A DNA stretch of 64,000 bases from Polynucleobacter sp. MWH-Loch1C5 (GTDB taxonomy: Bacteria > Pseudomonadota > Gammaproteobacteria > Burkholderiales > Burkholderiaceae), in the NCBI RefSeq assembly GCF_018881775.1, contig NZ_JACVPR010000001.1:1054001-1118000 (forward strand), written 5' to 3'. Position 1 is the stretch's first letter. Each line of letters opens with the position of its first letter. Positions 41,434-51,996 of the stretch are shown piece by piece. The translations under genes were made by a program, and so were the position numbers. Under the pieces are notes generated by a model. It was not told the origin of the DNA and ran no database searches. It worked only from the letters and a program-made list of their open reading frames with translations.

Positions 41434-44400
41434 CTATTTTTTACTTGGGCTATTTTGTTGTTTGAGGAGGGATTTATCTCTGATGTCTTTCAGTTGGGCC
41501 TCGTTAATCGGCTGGCCCTTACTATCTAAAGCAATGATTTCCGGTTTATCCCAGCCACCCTGAATTAAATAGTCCAATTGGAAGAGTTTGCTGACAGGAT
41601 CAGCAATTAAGTATTGGCCTAAAAGAGTACTTAAACCAATAATGGGATTGACAAAGGTATACGCAACAGATGCTGAACCAGCGTTTAGGGCGGGTAGTAC
41701 AGTGATACGTATATCTTGAGTTTCATTGAGTAAGTTGGCGCGGCCGCTCAAGCGGACGTTGCCTTGAGGGCTTCTTAGGCTGAGATCTTGAATTTGCGCA
41801 ATACCATTTTGGATCATCCCTTTTGAAGTGATTCGATCAAAAGGCATTCCTTGAGACACGATGGGTTTGAGTACCCCACCAATATCTAGTGTGGCCAAAC
41901 GGTTGAGTCCTTGGAAACTTAACACACCTAAAAGGCGGGCAACCCCAGGCTCTACTTGCAAGACAGTGCCCTTAATTAAATCGAGCGACAAATTGCCGTT
42001 CAAAGACTTGAGATCAAAACTGTAGGGTGCATTAGACCAAGAAATAGATCCGACTAATTTACCGGCACCCTTATCCACGGTACTTGGGAAACCAAGATTT
42101 TTGAGAAGCTCACCGGCATTATCAATATCTAGATCAAAGTTCAGTATTGTGCTACCTCGATCATCCTTGATGCCCGCCTTCGGTAGTGCCCATTTGCCAG
42201 TAGCTTGAAGTTCAGCCACAGGCGTTTTTAAATACAAACGATCTATGCGCCAATCATTTTTGTCATTGCTTGCAAGCAGACTCATCTTGCCATAAGGCTT
42301 GCCATTGAAGATCAGGGCATCCGCTTCAATATCCAAGGCTGGAATTTTCTGCATGCGTTGGTTGATGCCGCGGGTGAGCGTATCTCCCTGAGATTCATTT
42401 TGAATATTGAGTTTTTGTAATCTTGCAGTGAGCTTTCCCTGTGGTAGGCCGATTTGTGCCGATTTCCATTGCACTAAGCCAACAGCTAGCTCTGAGTTGA
42501 TGCTGGCATGCCATTGATCTTTTTCATGTGTTGCTAAAACGGCAACATCCTTAAATTCTCGGTCGGCGACGATCAGGCGATCCACATAAGCCGAAATAGT
42601 ATCTATGGCTGGGGCGCTAGGATTGGCTGATTTAGTGGGTGCATTGGTTTTGATGGTTTTTTCATACCAGTTTTGCCATTCATCAAGATTTAATGTGTTG
42701 AGAATGATGTTGGTTGTAAAGCCTTGCTTGGGGAGATTGACGGGGGAGTTAATGCCGATGGAGCCGCGCAGTGCTTTTTGTTCTGCCCAAGCCAACTTCA
42801 TATCAATTAACTTACCAAGAACGAGCTGCCCTTTATTCTCGAAAACGCCCGTATCTTTGTTGCCTTGCAGTACAAATTGACCCGTTAAACCTTGTCCAGT
42901 TTTTTTGCTGAGAGGTTGCGGTAAGCGACTTTGAAATTGTTTGAAATCGAGACCTAAATCTAGCTTGTAACCTTTAGAGCCAGCATTGAAGAAGCCCTCT
43001 ACTTGAATAGGTCCGTCGAGTTGCTTTATGATATTTTTTTCTTCTGTTTGGCTAGAGGATGATAAGTAGTCAAGCAATTCCTGACTTTGAATCGTGCCGC
43101 TTAACTTCGTGCGTTGGGCCTTTTGCCAAGGTAATTGCGTGGGGATACTCGCCATGATATGGCCCCCCCAGACATCAAAGCCTAGTTTTTTGGCCAAAAT
43201 TTGTTCTTCAGAGAAAACAACAGTGCCGTTGATGTTCTTCACGGCGAGTTGTTTGTTATAGAGTAGTTCGTTAGCTTTTAAAGCCAACTCACCCTCCACG
43301 CGAGTGTCAATAGATTTTGCAAGAGGTATATCTAATTTAATGAGTAATTCAGCATTACCGCTGATTTGAAATTCTTGCCATTGAGAATATAAGCGTTGCC
43401 CTACTGGACTCTTTGCAAAATAGTTAAGGAGGTCTTGAGTGGGGCCGCTCGCTTTACCCTGAATTTCAAGATGAGTATCTTTGGCGGTGATGTCTTTGGT
43501 GTAAGCGCGTGTATTGCTCAGTTGAATTTGTTCAAAGCTCGCTTTTTCAGCGAGCACCTCAAACTCCCCACGGTTCATTTTGATGAGGCCGCGAAGACCA
43601 TAGAAATCAGACCACAGCCCTTTTTGTTGAGGATCTGCTGGAGCTGGACTGTAGCGTACCTCGCTGACGGGTAAGTGAAGGGTGAATACGCCGATATTTT
43701 TATCATTAAATGGTAACCATTGAGGGTGCCCATCAATTTCTAATTTACCTTGGCGAACGACACCTGATTTGAGATTGCTGCGGATATAGTTGCGCGCGTC
43801 GGCTGACATGGCTTTGGGAAAGTATGCAGTGATGCCAGCAATATTGGCCTCGTCAATCTCGAGACTAAGCTTGAGATGATCTTTATCTTTTTTATCCTTG
43901 AGGGGATGTGTATATTGGCCATTAGCCTTCAGTTTTAAATCATCATTTTGAAGAGCTAAATTTTTAGCACTGACTGACCAATACTTCTCTTGTCTTTGCC
44001 AATGGATCTTACCTTTGATCTCTTGGAAATATAGATCACTTTTTTCAGTCAAGTCCAAAAGATTTAACTGGGTATGTGTAGACCCTAGATGAATTTCACC
44101 ACCAAGCTCAGAGGCTTGTATTTTCCCGCTTAGGCTGCGAATTGAATAATCATTTTTTTGGTAAGGCGTGATATTGATGTCATCAAATGCCATGACCACT
44201 CGATAGCTAGCATTTTTTTGCCAAGGCAGTTGGATATCAAAAGGAAGTTTCTTGCTTTCTTTATGCCAACTGATATCCAGATCACGGATTTTTCCAGACG
44301 CTTGGAAGCGTTGATTGAACTGATGAAAGTCCTGCGGTAGAGGAAACTGATTCAATAGTTCCTCAAGGAGTGAGACCTCAATTTTTTCTGCCTGAATACC

Positions 44401-45519
44401 GGCATGTTCGATGGCGCTGATTGATTTAGCTTTTTTCCAATAGATGGCAATATTTTTTAATTCTTCTAGAGGCGATTGTGCTTTGACTTTCCATTGCAGC
44501 AGAGGAGTAGTCACAGTCATTTTTTGACCATTGAGGAACTGATTGATTTCAGATTGTGCATAAGCAATCTTGAGTTCTTGCTTGAGACGTCGCCAATCAA
44601 TGTGTAGTTGTTGTACCTCTAATAATGCTTTTGTTTTTTCAGCAACGCCACCACTTAAGTCAGTGCTACCTTGTGATGAAATTTTGCCGTCCTTTATTTT
44701 GAAAGGGAGCTCTATGATTTGATGAATTTTTGCAACTTCAAATTCTTGAATATCCCAGTTAAATTGGCCATGCCAGTCAAGCCAATTGCCGGCGTTCCCG
44801 AAAATACTATGTCTAAATTGAGCGTTCAGACCAACCAGATTTTTGGAAAAGGGTGTGCTGGCTGATAGTTCAATAGCGTGCCTAAAGAGATGACTTTCTA
44901 AATCAAGTTTGTGTATTTGGAATTGGTGAGTATGGTTGCCATAGCGTTGATCATCCCAGACGATCTTTGAGTTAGATATTTGAATACGATCTTGTTCAAA
45001 GATCCAGTTACCTACATCATGTCCTGCAGAGTTGGCATTGATATCAATCCCGGCAATATTCCAGTTTCCTTGTTGGTCACGCTCTACTTGAATCGTTGCA
45101 TCTTTGATTAATAAAGAGCGAAACATGGGTTTTCTGAACCACAGGGAGTCCCATGAGACGGTACCTTCGACTTCCGGAATCTTGAGCGCTATAGCGCTAG
45201 CTTCGTTGAGTTTACGTAGCTCAATATTTTTAATGGCAAAGGATGGCCAAAAAATATCCCATGATGTTTGTATGGACTCAACCTTGACCGATAGCTGAAG
45301 TTGCTGGCCAAGCAGTTTTTCGAAATCTTCTTTTTTCTGATTGATTTGTGGCCAGTAATAAAAGCGTACTGTCAGATGAATAGCAATCGTCAAAATGAAT
45401 ACTGCAACTGCAAAATAAGCACTGATACGCAACCAACGCTGGTCATGCGGTTGACTAGCTTTTTCCTTAAGCGCTTGGATGAGCTGCAGAAAAGATTTAA
45501 TTGCAAACATACCCCACAT
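41434..45519 (-). CDS. yhdP: AsmA-like/DUF3971 phospholipid transport-family protein, YhdP type
   Basis: A 1361-residue protein, the largest in the window. One N-terminal membrane helix (about 31-52, RISAYFAVAVFILTIAIHLT), then a long beta-rich periplasmic region with the DUF3971 and AsmA-like C-terminal parts (GNLSLDLIKGTVLQVEPGVARLLGVLSFQGLNRL near 1185-1218 and GLSTLLGQYLIADPVSKLFQLDY near the end). In E. coli YhdP is one of three bridge-like proteins carrying phospholipids to the outer membrane. ATG at 45519; another in-frame ATG at 45510 is equally plausible. Confidence 0.92.
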   Translation of the reverse strand: MWGMFAIKSFLQLIQALKEKASQPHDQRWLRISAYFAVAVFILTIAIHLTVRFYYWPQINQKKEDFEKLLGQQLQLSVKVESIQTSWDIFWPSFAIKNIELRKLNEASAIALKIPEVEGTVSWDSLWFRKPMFRSLLIKDATIQVERDQQGNWNIAGIDINANSAGHDVGNWIFEQDRIQISNSKIVWDDQRYGNHTHQFQIHKLDLESHLFRHAIELSASTPFSKNLVGLNAQFRHSIFGNAGNWLDWHGQFNWDIQEFEVAKIHQIIELPFKIKDGKISSQGSTDLSGGVAEKTKALLEVQQLHIDWRRLKQELKIAYAQSEINQFLNGQKMTVTTPLLQWKVKAQSPLEELKNIAIYWKKAKSISAIEHAGIQAEKIEVSLLEELLNQFPLPQDFHQFNQRFQASGKIRDLDISWHKESKKLPFDIQLPWQKNASYRVVMAFDDINITPYQKNDYSIRSLSGKIQASELGGEIHLGSTHTQLNLLDLTEKSDLYFQEIKGKIHWQRQEKYWSVSAKNLALQNDDLKLKANGQYTHPLKDKKDKDHLKLSLEIDEANIAGITAYFPKAMSADARNYIRSNLKSGVVRQGKLEIDGHPQWLPFNDKNIGVFTLHLPVSEVRYSPAPADPQQKGLWSDFYGLRGLIKMNRGEFEVLAEKASFEQIQLSNTRAYTKDITAKDTHLEIQGKASGPTQDLLNYFAKSPVGQRLYSQWQEFQISGNAELLIKLDIPLAKSIDTRVEGELALKANELLYNKQLAVKNINGTVVFSEEQILAKKLGFDVWGGHIMASIPTQLPWQKAQRTKLSGTIQSQELLDYLSSSSQTEEKNIIKQLDGPIQVEGFFNAGSKGYKLDLGLDFKQFQSRLPQPLSKKTGQGLTGQFVLQGNKDTGVFENKGQLVLGKLIDMKLAWAEQKALRGSIGINSPVNLPKQGFTTNIILNTLNLDEWQNWYEKTIKTNAPTKSANPSAPAIDTISAYVDRLIVADREFKDVAVLATHEKDQWHASINSELAVGLVQWKSAQIGLPQGKLTARLQKLNIQNESQGDTLTRGINQRMQKIPALDIEADALIFNGKPYGKMSLLASNDKNDWRIDRLYLKTPVAELQATGKWALPKAGIKDDRGSTILNFDLDIDNAGELLKNLGFPSTVDKGAGKLVGSISWSNAPYSFDLKSLNGNLSLDLIKGTVLQVEPGVARLLGVLSFQGLNRLATLDIGGVLKPIVSQGMPFDRITSKGMIQNGIAQIQDLSLRSPQGNVRLSGRANLLNETQDIRITVLPALNAGSASVAYTFVNPIIGLSTLLGQYLIADPVSKLFQLDYLIQGGWDKPEIIALDSKGQPINEAQLKDIRDKSLLKQQNSPSKK

Positions 45520-45563
45520 TATGCGATAGCCGGCAGCCCAAGACTAGCGTTAACATCTTGATT

Positions 45564-48353
45564 ATGAATCTAAATAAATCTAGCTTAGAGAGAGTTTTTG
45601 AGCATTCCGCCTATGCCAAGCGTTGGTTAAGTGCTCGGCCCCAATGGCAGGAGGAGTTGGAGCGGGAGGGGCAGCGTGCTCTGGATCCGGGGGTGATTGA
45701 GGAAATTCTTGAGCAAGCAAAACACTTTGCACAAGAACCGGTGGTTGATCTGGAAATTGTCGCACGTGAGCTACGTTTGGCTAGGCAGCGTTTCATGTTA
45801 CGTCTCATTTACCGAGATTTATTAGATTCGGCTTGCCTTGGCGAAGTGACTCAGGCCATTTCGCAATTTGCCGAGCGTGTGCTGGCCATAGGCATTCAAG
45901 CTATTAGCCAAGATATGTCTTTGACTGTGGGAAGACCCTATGCTGAAGATCGTTCGCCAATGCCCTTGATGGTTGTTGGTATGGGCAAATTGGGTGGTCG
46001 AGAGCTTAATGTTTCCTCAGATATTGATTTGGTATTCCTCTATGAAGAGGAGGGGGATACCCAAGGGGGTTCTAAAAGTATCTCCCATCACGAGTGGTTT
46101 ACACGCTTAGGTAAAAAATTAATGGGACTCCTTGCGGAGGTTCAGGCAGAGGGTTTTGTATTCCGGGTGGATATGCGTCTACGCCCCAATGGTGATTCTG
46201 GACCGCTGGTATGTAGCCTGGGCATGTTGGAAGAGTACTTTACAGTCCAAGGAAGGGAGTGGGAGCGATACGCCTGGATCAAGGGGCGCTTGGTCTATCC
46301 TCCAGAGGGTTCAGATCAGTACCCTAAGCGGGTCAAGCTATTGCAAGATATTGTGCGCCCCTTTGTTTATCGGCGCTATTTGGATTTTGGTGTCATTGCG
46401 GCGATTCGTGATTTACATGGGCAAATCCAAGCTGAAGCTGAAAAACGATCTTTAGCTCACCCTGAGCGCGCTGCGGATATTAAATTGGGTCGTGGAGGTA
46501 TCCGCGAGATAGAGTTCTTAGCGCAGATGTTTCAGCTAGTGAGAGGCGGCCAAGACCCTAGTTTACGCATACGTCCTACGCTAGACGTGTTACAGCTTGT
46601 GGTGGATAAGCAATTGATTCAGCCTCAAGATTATCAAGCTTTGACCCAGGCTTATGACTATTTGCGGCGCTTGGAGCATCGTTTGCAATATTGGGAAGAT
46701 GCTCAGACACATCATTTGCCTAATGATGATCTTGCTCAAGAGAGACTTTCAAGGGCGATGAACCATGCCACGGTGGATGAGTTCAGGCAAACCTTATCAG
46801 CTCATCGGGATCGCGTAGCTACATTATTTGCCAATGCATTTGTACTCAAGCCAATTGACAGTGATGTGGATCATGAGGTGGCTGATGCACCATGGAACCC
46901 TCCAGAGTGCTATGAGCAGTTAAAGGCGGCATGGTCTACCTGGCAGGGTGGTGCGCGGTATCGCTCTTTAACCGATGGCTCCCGACGCCGCTTCATACAA
47001 CTCATTAGCTACTCTTGTAAACAAATTGCAGATACCGATTGGTCTTTGGAGAAAAAAGATCGCGTCTTAGTCAGAATGCTCAATTTGCTAGAGTCGATTG
47101 CGCGACGTTCTTCATATTTGGCACTTTTGTCTGAGTACCCACACATTACCGCCAAATTAATTGCGCTGATTTCATCCTCGAGTTGGGGTACGGATTACCT
47201 CATCAAACATCCTCATTTGTTAGATGACTTATTGACGGGGCAGGGTCAGTATTCTCCTGAAGAACACCCTGAGGTGTACTGGGATCAATTAAGAGCCGAA
47301 GTGAACTTGATGCTTGATGATGTTTTGGATCAAGGCGATCAGGGTGAACGTGCCATGGATATTCTGCGTCAAGTACATCACACGGAAACTTTCCTGACGC
47401 TCTTAGCGGAATTAGGGATTGGCCGTTCAGAGCCTTTGGCTATTGAAAAGGTCAGTGATCGACTCTCGGCATTGGCTGATTTGATTCTGTCTATCACTTT
47501 GCAACGGGTTTGGCCTTTTGTTCTCAAAAAATTTAAGCTTGAAAGTATTGAGCCACAATTTGCCATCATTGCTTATGGCAAATTGGGTGGCAAAGAGCTG
47601 GGTTACGCTTCCGATTTAGATATTGTGTTTTTGTATGATGCACCGCCTGAAGATCAAGCAGCGCCAGAAATTTATTCTTTTTTTGCGCGTCGCTTGATTG
47701 CCTGGCTAACTACCGCGACACCGGCGGGTGTTTTATTTGAAATTGATACACGTCTAAGACCCAATGGTGTATCTGGTTTATTGGTTACTAATTTGGAATC
47801 ATTCAGACGTTACCAGTTGCGAGAGGGAGATAACGCAGCTTGGGTTTGGGAGCATCAGGCTCTCACGCGTGCACGTTATTGCGCCGGTGATCAGCGTATT
47901 GGCCAGCATTTTGAAGAAATACGTGAAGCAGTTTTGGCGCAACAACGCGATACTCCAACCCTCAAGCAAGAGATACGCAGTATGCGCCTGAAAGTGTCTG
48001 AGGGGCACCCGAATGACACTGATAGTTTTGATGTGAAGCATGACAGTGGCGGCATGGTGGATATTGAGTTTGTTGTTCAATATTTAGTTCTACAACATAG
48101 TGGTCGTTATCCTACGCTGTTGGGGAACTGGGGCAATATTGCTCTACTTAAACGCGCCGCCGATGCTGGTTTGATTGCCAATGAGTTGGCTGATCAAGTG
48201 GCCAATGCTTATCGTCTTTACAGAGAGTATCAGCATCGTGCACGCTTAGATGGTGCTGAAAAAACTCGTATTGCGCCTGCGGATATGACTGATGTATTGC
48301 AGCAAGCACGCAATGCAGTCAAACTGCTTTGGCAAGATGTCTTAGAGACTTAG
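45564..48353 (+). CDS. glnE: Bifunctional glutamine synthetase adenylyltransferase/adenylyl-removing enzyme
   Basis: A 929-residue protein with duplicated nucleotidyltransferase domains: GKLGGRELNVSSDIDLVFLY near 142-161 (adenylyl-removing) and GKLGGKELGYASDLDIVFLY near 673-692 (adenylyltransferase), each with the DxD metal motif. It adjusts glutamine synthetase activity to nitrogen status under PII control. The ATG at 45564 is chosen; a reading from 45501 overlaps the divergent yhdP gene and adds 21 unrelated residues. The last 12 bases overlap recN. Confidence 0.95.
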   Translation: MNLNKSSLERVFEHSAYAKRWLSARPQWQEELEREGQRALDPGVIEEILEQAKHFAQEPVVDLEIVARELRLARQRFMLRLIYRDLLDSACLGEVTQAISQFAERVLAIGIQAISQDMSLTVGRPYAEDRSPMPLMVVGMGKLGGRELNVSSDIDLVFLYEEEGDTQGGSKSISHHEWFTRLGKKLMGLLAEVQAEGFVFRVDMRLRPNGDSGPLVCSLGMLEEYFTVQGREWERYAWIKGRLVYPPEGSDQYPKRVKLLQDIVRPFVYRRYLDFGVIAAIRDLHGQIQAEAEKRSLAHPERAADIKLGRGGIREIEFLAQMFQLVRGGQDPSLRIRPTLDVLQLVVDKQLIQPQDYQALTQAYDYLRRLEHRLQYWEDAQTHHLPNDDLAQERLSRAMNHATVDEFRQTLSAHRDRVATLFANAFVLKPIDSDVDHEVADAPWNPPECYEQLKAAWSTWQGGARYRSLTDGSRRRFIQLISYSCKQIADTDWSLEKKDRVLVRMLNLLESIARRSSYLALLSEYPHITAKLIALISSSSWGTDYLIKHPHLLDDLLTGQGQYSPEEHPEVYWDQLRAEVNLMLDDVLDQGDQGERAMDILRQVHHTETFLTLLAELGIGRSEPLAIEKVSDRLSALADLILSITLQRVWPFVLKKFKLESIEPQFAIIAYGKLGGKELGYASDLDIVFLYDAPPEDQAAPEIYSFFARRLIAWLTTATPAGVLFEIDTRLRPNGVSGLLVTNLESFRRYQLREGDNAAWVWEHQALTRARYCAGDQRIGQHFEEIREAVLAQQRDTPTLKQEIRSMRLKVSEGHPNDTDSFDVKHDSGGMVDIEFVVQYLVLQHSGRYPTLLGNWGNIALLKRAADAGLIANELADQVANAYRLYREYQHRARLDGAEKTRIAPADMTDVLQQARNAVKLLWQDVLET

Positions 48354-50009
48354 CATTTCGCGTGCATGGCGTAAGCTAGTGTCTGTGAGGTTTTCTCCGC
48401 CTAACATGCGTGCGATTTCTTGAATACGTCCTTGACGATCTAGATAGTTAATTTCTGAGACCGTGCTGAGATCTTTAATCTGTTTTGTCACTTTCCAGTG
48501 TTGGTGTGCGCACGCAGCTACTTGTGGCAGATGGGTCACGCATAAGACTTGATGTTTTTGACCGAGTTCTTGAAGACGTTTGCCTACCATGGCTGCCACG
48601 GCGCCGCCGACACCTGAATCGACTTCATCAAAAATTAAAGTCGGAATCTGACTGGCTTCAGATGTGATCACGCTAATGGCAAGACTAATGCGCGCTAACT
48701 CTCCACCTGATGCGACTTTTGCTAAAGATTTCGCTTGTACACCTGGATGCCCGGCGACTAAATACTCAATACTTTCTTGGCCGAAGGCGCTAGGCTCTGC
48801 TAATGTTTCTAGGTGTATTGCAAATTGACCTCCAGTCATTGCCAAATCTTGCATGGCCAATGTGACTTTACTACTGAGATCTTTTGCTACTTTTTGTCTT
48901 GCCTGCGTGAGTTTCTTGGCTGATTTTTCATAGATGGCCAGTTGTGCTGCACATTTCTTTTCTAAAGCGCTGATGTCTTGAGCATCTTCAATGGCTTGTA
49001 GTTGTATTTGGGTGTCTTGCCAAAGTTGTGGCAAATCTTCTGGGTTCACACGGTACTTCTTTGCCGCCGAAAAGAGTGTTTTCATGCGCTCTTCGATGTC
49101 AGCTAATCGGTCGGGATCTAATTCAATTTTTTGTAGATAGCGATTCAGATTTTGAGCAGCTTCTTGGCTTTGGATGAGGGCAGATTCTATGGCTAAGCGC
49201 GCATCTTCGAGGTGGCTATCAATTTTGGCTAGATCTTCTATCGCGTCATATGCCTGACTCAGTAGTTGCTCCACATGCGGTTCGGCTTCCTGTAGATGGT
49301 GTAAGGCGGTTTGTGCCCCATCGAGCAGGCGCGAGGCATTAGAGAGGCGTTGATAGTTTTCTTCAACTTCAGCCCATTCACCAGGCTGAGGTGAAATTTC
49401 ATTGAGTTCATTGACCTGCCAAGCCAAGCGCTCTTTTTCTTTCAGTAAGTGTTCTGCCGCATGTAAAGCGTTATTCAATTGTTGTTTGGCTTCATGCCAA
49501 GCATGGAAATCTTGGCTCACCTCAGCGCGTAATGCCTGTAATTGCCCGTACTCATCCAGTAAATCTCTTTGTGCACCTGTTTTCATCAGGGCTTGATGAG
49601 CATGTTGACCATGAATATCAATTAATTGTTCGGCCAGACTTTTGAGTTGTGCCAGGGTGGCTAAGCTGCCATTGATAAACGCACGACTGCGGCCATTGGA
49701 CTCAATAATGCGTCGAAGAATAATGGTCTGCCCATCGTCCTCTAAAGAAAAACCTTCGTTATCGAGAAAGGCTTTCATTCTGTTGAGGAGACTGTCAACT
49801 ATGGAGAAGACCACCGTAATTTCAGCTTTACTTTTACCTTCTCGAATCTGGCTTGGGTCTGCGCGTTCGCCCAAGGCGAGTGCGAGTGCATCGAGTAGGA
49901 TTGATTTACCAGCGCCAGTCTCGCCTGTTAGGGCCGTAAAGCCTGCCTCCAGCTCGATATCAAGCTGATCGACGATGACAAAATCCCGAATAGATATATG
50001 GCGCAACAT
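48342..50009 (-). CDS. recN: DNA repair protein RecN
   Basis: A 555-residue SMC-like ATPase for double-strand break repair. Walker A GETGAGKS lies at 29-36; a long coiled-coil middle region is interrupted by the RecN hinge; VASGGELARISLAISVI (signature) and LIFDEVDSGVGGAVA (Walker B) lie near 435 and 459. It follows nadK by six bases, a pairing common in proteobacteria (in E. coli grpE-nadK-recN are adjacent). Confidence 0.95.
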   Translation of the reverse strand: MLRHISIRDFVIVDQLDIELEAGFTALTGETGAGKSILLDALALALGERADPSQIREGKSKAEITVVFSIVDSLLNRMKAFLDNEGFSLEDDGQTIILRRIIESNGRSRAFINGSLATLAQLKSLAEQLIDIHGQHAHQALMKTGAQRDLLDEYGQLQALRAEVSQDFHAWHEAKQQLNNALHAAEHLLKEKERLAWQVNELNEISPQPGEWAEVEENYQRLSNASRLLDGAQTALHHLQEAEPHVEQLLSQAYDAIEDLAKIDSHLEDARLAIESALIQSQEAAQNLNRYLQKIELDPDRLADIEERMKTLFSAAKKYRVNPEDLPQLWQDTQIQLQAIEDAQDISALEKKCAAQLAIYEKSAKKLTQARQKVAKDLSSKVTLAMQDLAMTGGQFAIHLETLAEPSAFGQESIEYLVAGHPGVQAKSLAKVASGGELARISLAISVITSEASQIPTLIFDEVDSGVGGAVAAMVGKRLQELGQKHQVLCVTHLPQVAACAHQHWKVTKQIKDLSTVSEINYLDRQGRIQEIARMLGGENLTDTSLRHAREMLSL

Positions 50010-50015
50010 GACTGA

Positions 50016-50921
50016 TTAAAAAGAAGAGGGGTATTCATTCCAATGCAGTTTCTGGCGCATTGCACGGTAATCGCTATGACCTACGGGGTGAAGTAAGGTG
50101 ACATTTTTATTGGAGCGTTCAATACGAATTTGATCGCCAATTTTTAAACTGGTCAGAGATTGCATATCAAAGTTCACGCAGACGTCTTTACCGCTGACCA
50201 GTTCAATAGTGATTTGTGAGTCACTCGGTAGTACGATAGGGCGATTCGATAGAGCATGCGGTGCAATGGGAGCTAAGACCATCCCAGCTACTGCGGGATG
50301 CAAGATAGGGCCTCCTACAGACATTGCATAAGCTGTAGAGCCTGTTGGGGTGGCGACAATTAAGCCATCAGAGCGTTGGTTATACATAAACTGGCCATTG
50401 ACATTGACCGTTAACTCCACCATGCCAGCAATACCTGAACGATTGACCACTACATCATTCAGTGCCGAGCCTTCTCCAATAAGGGCGTTATTTCGATAAA
50501 CCTTGGCTTCAAGAAGGTAGCGTATATCTTGTTCATAGCGCCCAGCCATCATGTCTGTGATTACGGACTCGGCTTCCTGAATCGGAATATCGGTCATATA
50601 CCCTAAAGTGCCCATATTGACGCCCACGATAGGAATACCAAGGCCCGCTATTTGACGGGCGATACCTAATAATGTGCCGTCACCACCGACTACCAAAACC
50701 AAGTCTACATTTTGTGCAAAACGACTTGTTGGTAATTCTGGAAGTTGATGTGCTGAGCTGTGGCGTGCCGTTTCTGACTCCAAGAAGACTTCGCAGCCTA
50801 GTTTTGCCAGAATTTCGGAGATATGTTTCAAAATCTGCGAAAAGCCTTCGGCCTGGTATTTACCAACCAGAACTATCTTTTTGAAATGCTTTTGCGCAGT
50901 TTTTGACTTAACATTGGACAT
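50016..50921 (-). CDS. nadK: NAD kinase
   Basis: A 301-residue ATP-dependent kinase making NADP+. The GGDGT motif lies at 79-83 (VVGGDGTLLGIARQ), NDVVVNR near 155, and TPTGSTAYAMSVGGP near 192-206. It starts at the ATG at 50921, 45 bases from the divergent hrcA. Its product supplies the NADP used by the transhydrogenase encoded elsewhere in the window. Confidence 0.95.
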   Translation of the reverse strand: MSNVKSKTAQKHFKKIVLVGKYQAEGFSQILKHISEILAKLGCEVFLESETARHSSAHQLPELPTSRFAQNVDLVLVVGGDGTLLGIARQIAGLGIPIVGVNMGTLGYMTDIPIQEAESVITDMMAGRYEQDIRYLLEAKVYRNNALIGEGSALNDVVVNRSGIAGMVELTVNVNGQFMYNQRSDGLIVATPTGSTAYAMSVGGPILHPAVAGMVLAPIAPHALSNRPIVLPSDSQITIELVSGKDVCVNFDMQSLTSLKIGDQIRIERSNKNVTLLHPVGHSDYRAMRQKLHWNEYPSSF

Positions 50922-50928
50922 GTAATGA

Positions 50929-50957
50929 TTAAACCATAGCGGTAATGACTCTACAAT
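50929..50957 (+). promoter_or_regulatory. Putative promoter of hrcA
   Basis: TTAAAC (50929-50934), 17 bases, TACAAT (50952-50957). The ATG of hrcA is nine bases after the -10, leaving almost no 5' leader, and no Shine-Dalgarno is visible. No CIRCE lies here, so hrcA does not seem to repress itself through that element. Confidence 0.5.
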
Positions 50958-50966
50958 TTCTCAATT

Positions 50967-51977
50967 ATGGATGAGCGCTCCAAAGTATTACTGAAAATTC
51001 TGATCGAACACTACATTGCTGATGGTCAGCCGGTGGGCTCACGCACGCTCTCAAAGTATTCAGGCTTAGATTTATCTGCTGCCACCATCCGTAATGTGAT
51101 GTCTGACTTGGAGGAAATGGGTTTTGTGTCTAGCCCACATACTTCAGCGGGCCGGATTCCAACGCCTAAAGGTTATCGTTTGTTTGTCGATACCATGCTC
51201 ACGGTGAAGCCTTTGGAAGAAATCCTCACCCATGAGGTCCAAGATGCGATTCAGATTGATGCACCTCAAAGAGTGGTCACAGCAGCTGCCCAGGTTTTGT
51301 CTAATTTATCGAGTTTTGCAGGCGTCGTATTGACCCCGCGCCGTTCCGAGCTCTTTCGGCAGGTCGAGTTTTTACGCTTATCAGAAAAGAGAATCTTGCT
51401 GATTTTGGTGACCCCCGATGGGGATGTGCAAAACCGCATTATCTTGACGCAAAAAGATTACAGTCCTTCTGAGTTAACCGAGGCTGCAAATTACTTGAAT
51501 GCTCACTATGCCGGCCTGAGTTTTTATGACGTACAGGGGCGCTTACGTCAGGAGTTAGAGGGTTTGAGAACGGATATCGCCAGTTTGATGGAAGCCGCTT
51601 TACAGGCTGGAACAGATGCGAATGAAGCTGAAGCAGACGTGGTCATATCAGGAGAGCGACGCTTGCTGAATGTGAACGATTTGTCTTCAGATATGGATAA
51701 GTTAAAACGTTTGTTTCATCTTTTCGAAGAAAAAACCGGTCTATTGCAGCTGTTAGACGTCTCTTCTAAAGCCGATGGCGTACAAATATTTATTGGTGGC
51801 GAAAGTCAGTTGGTGCCCATGGAAGATATGGCCATTATTACAGCCCCATATAACGTTGATGGTAAGGTGGTGGGTACCTTAGGGGTGATTGGCCCCACAC
51901 GTATGGCTTATGAACGTGTCATACCGATTGTCGACATTACTGCTAAATTACTCTCAAGTGCTTTAAGCACGAAATAA
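50967..51977 (+). CDS. hrcA: Heat-inducible transcription repressor HrcA
   Basis: A 336-residue repressor. An N-terminal winged helix ([43 protein letters not shown] in sequence, shown here in short as [19 protein letters not shown] near 22-40) is followed by the HrcA core ([17 protein letters not shown] near 59-75). HrcA needs GroEL for activity, so free GroEL levels set repression. Its CIRCE target is present upstream of groES in this same window. It heads the hrcA-hemH-grpE-dnaK-dnaJ cluster. Confidence 0.95.
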   Translation: MDERSKVLLKILIEHYIADGQPVGSRTLSKYSGLDLSAATIRNVMSDLEEMGFVSSPHTSAGRIPTPKGYRLFVDTMLTVKPLEEILTHEVQDAIQIDAPQRVVTAAAQVLSNLSSFAGVVLTPRRSELFRQVEFLRLSEKRILLILVTPDGDVQNRIILTQKDYSPSELTEAANYLNAHYAGLSFYDVQGRLRQELEGLRTDIASLMEAALQAGTDANEAEADVVISGERRLLNVNDLSSDMDKLKRLFHLFEEKTGLLQLLDVSSKADGVQIFIGGESQLVPMEDMAIITAPYNVDGKVVGTLGVIGPTRMAYERVIPIVDITAKLLSSALSTK

Positions 51978-51996
51978 ATAAAAAATTGGAGACACC

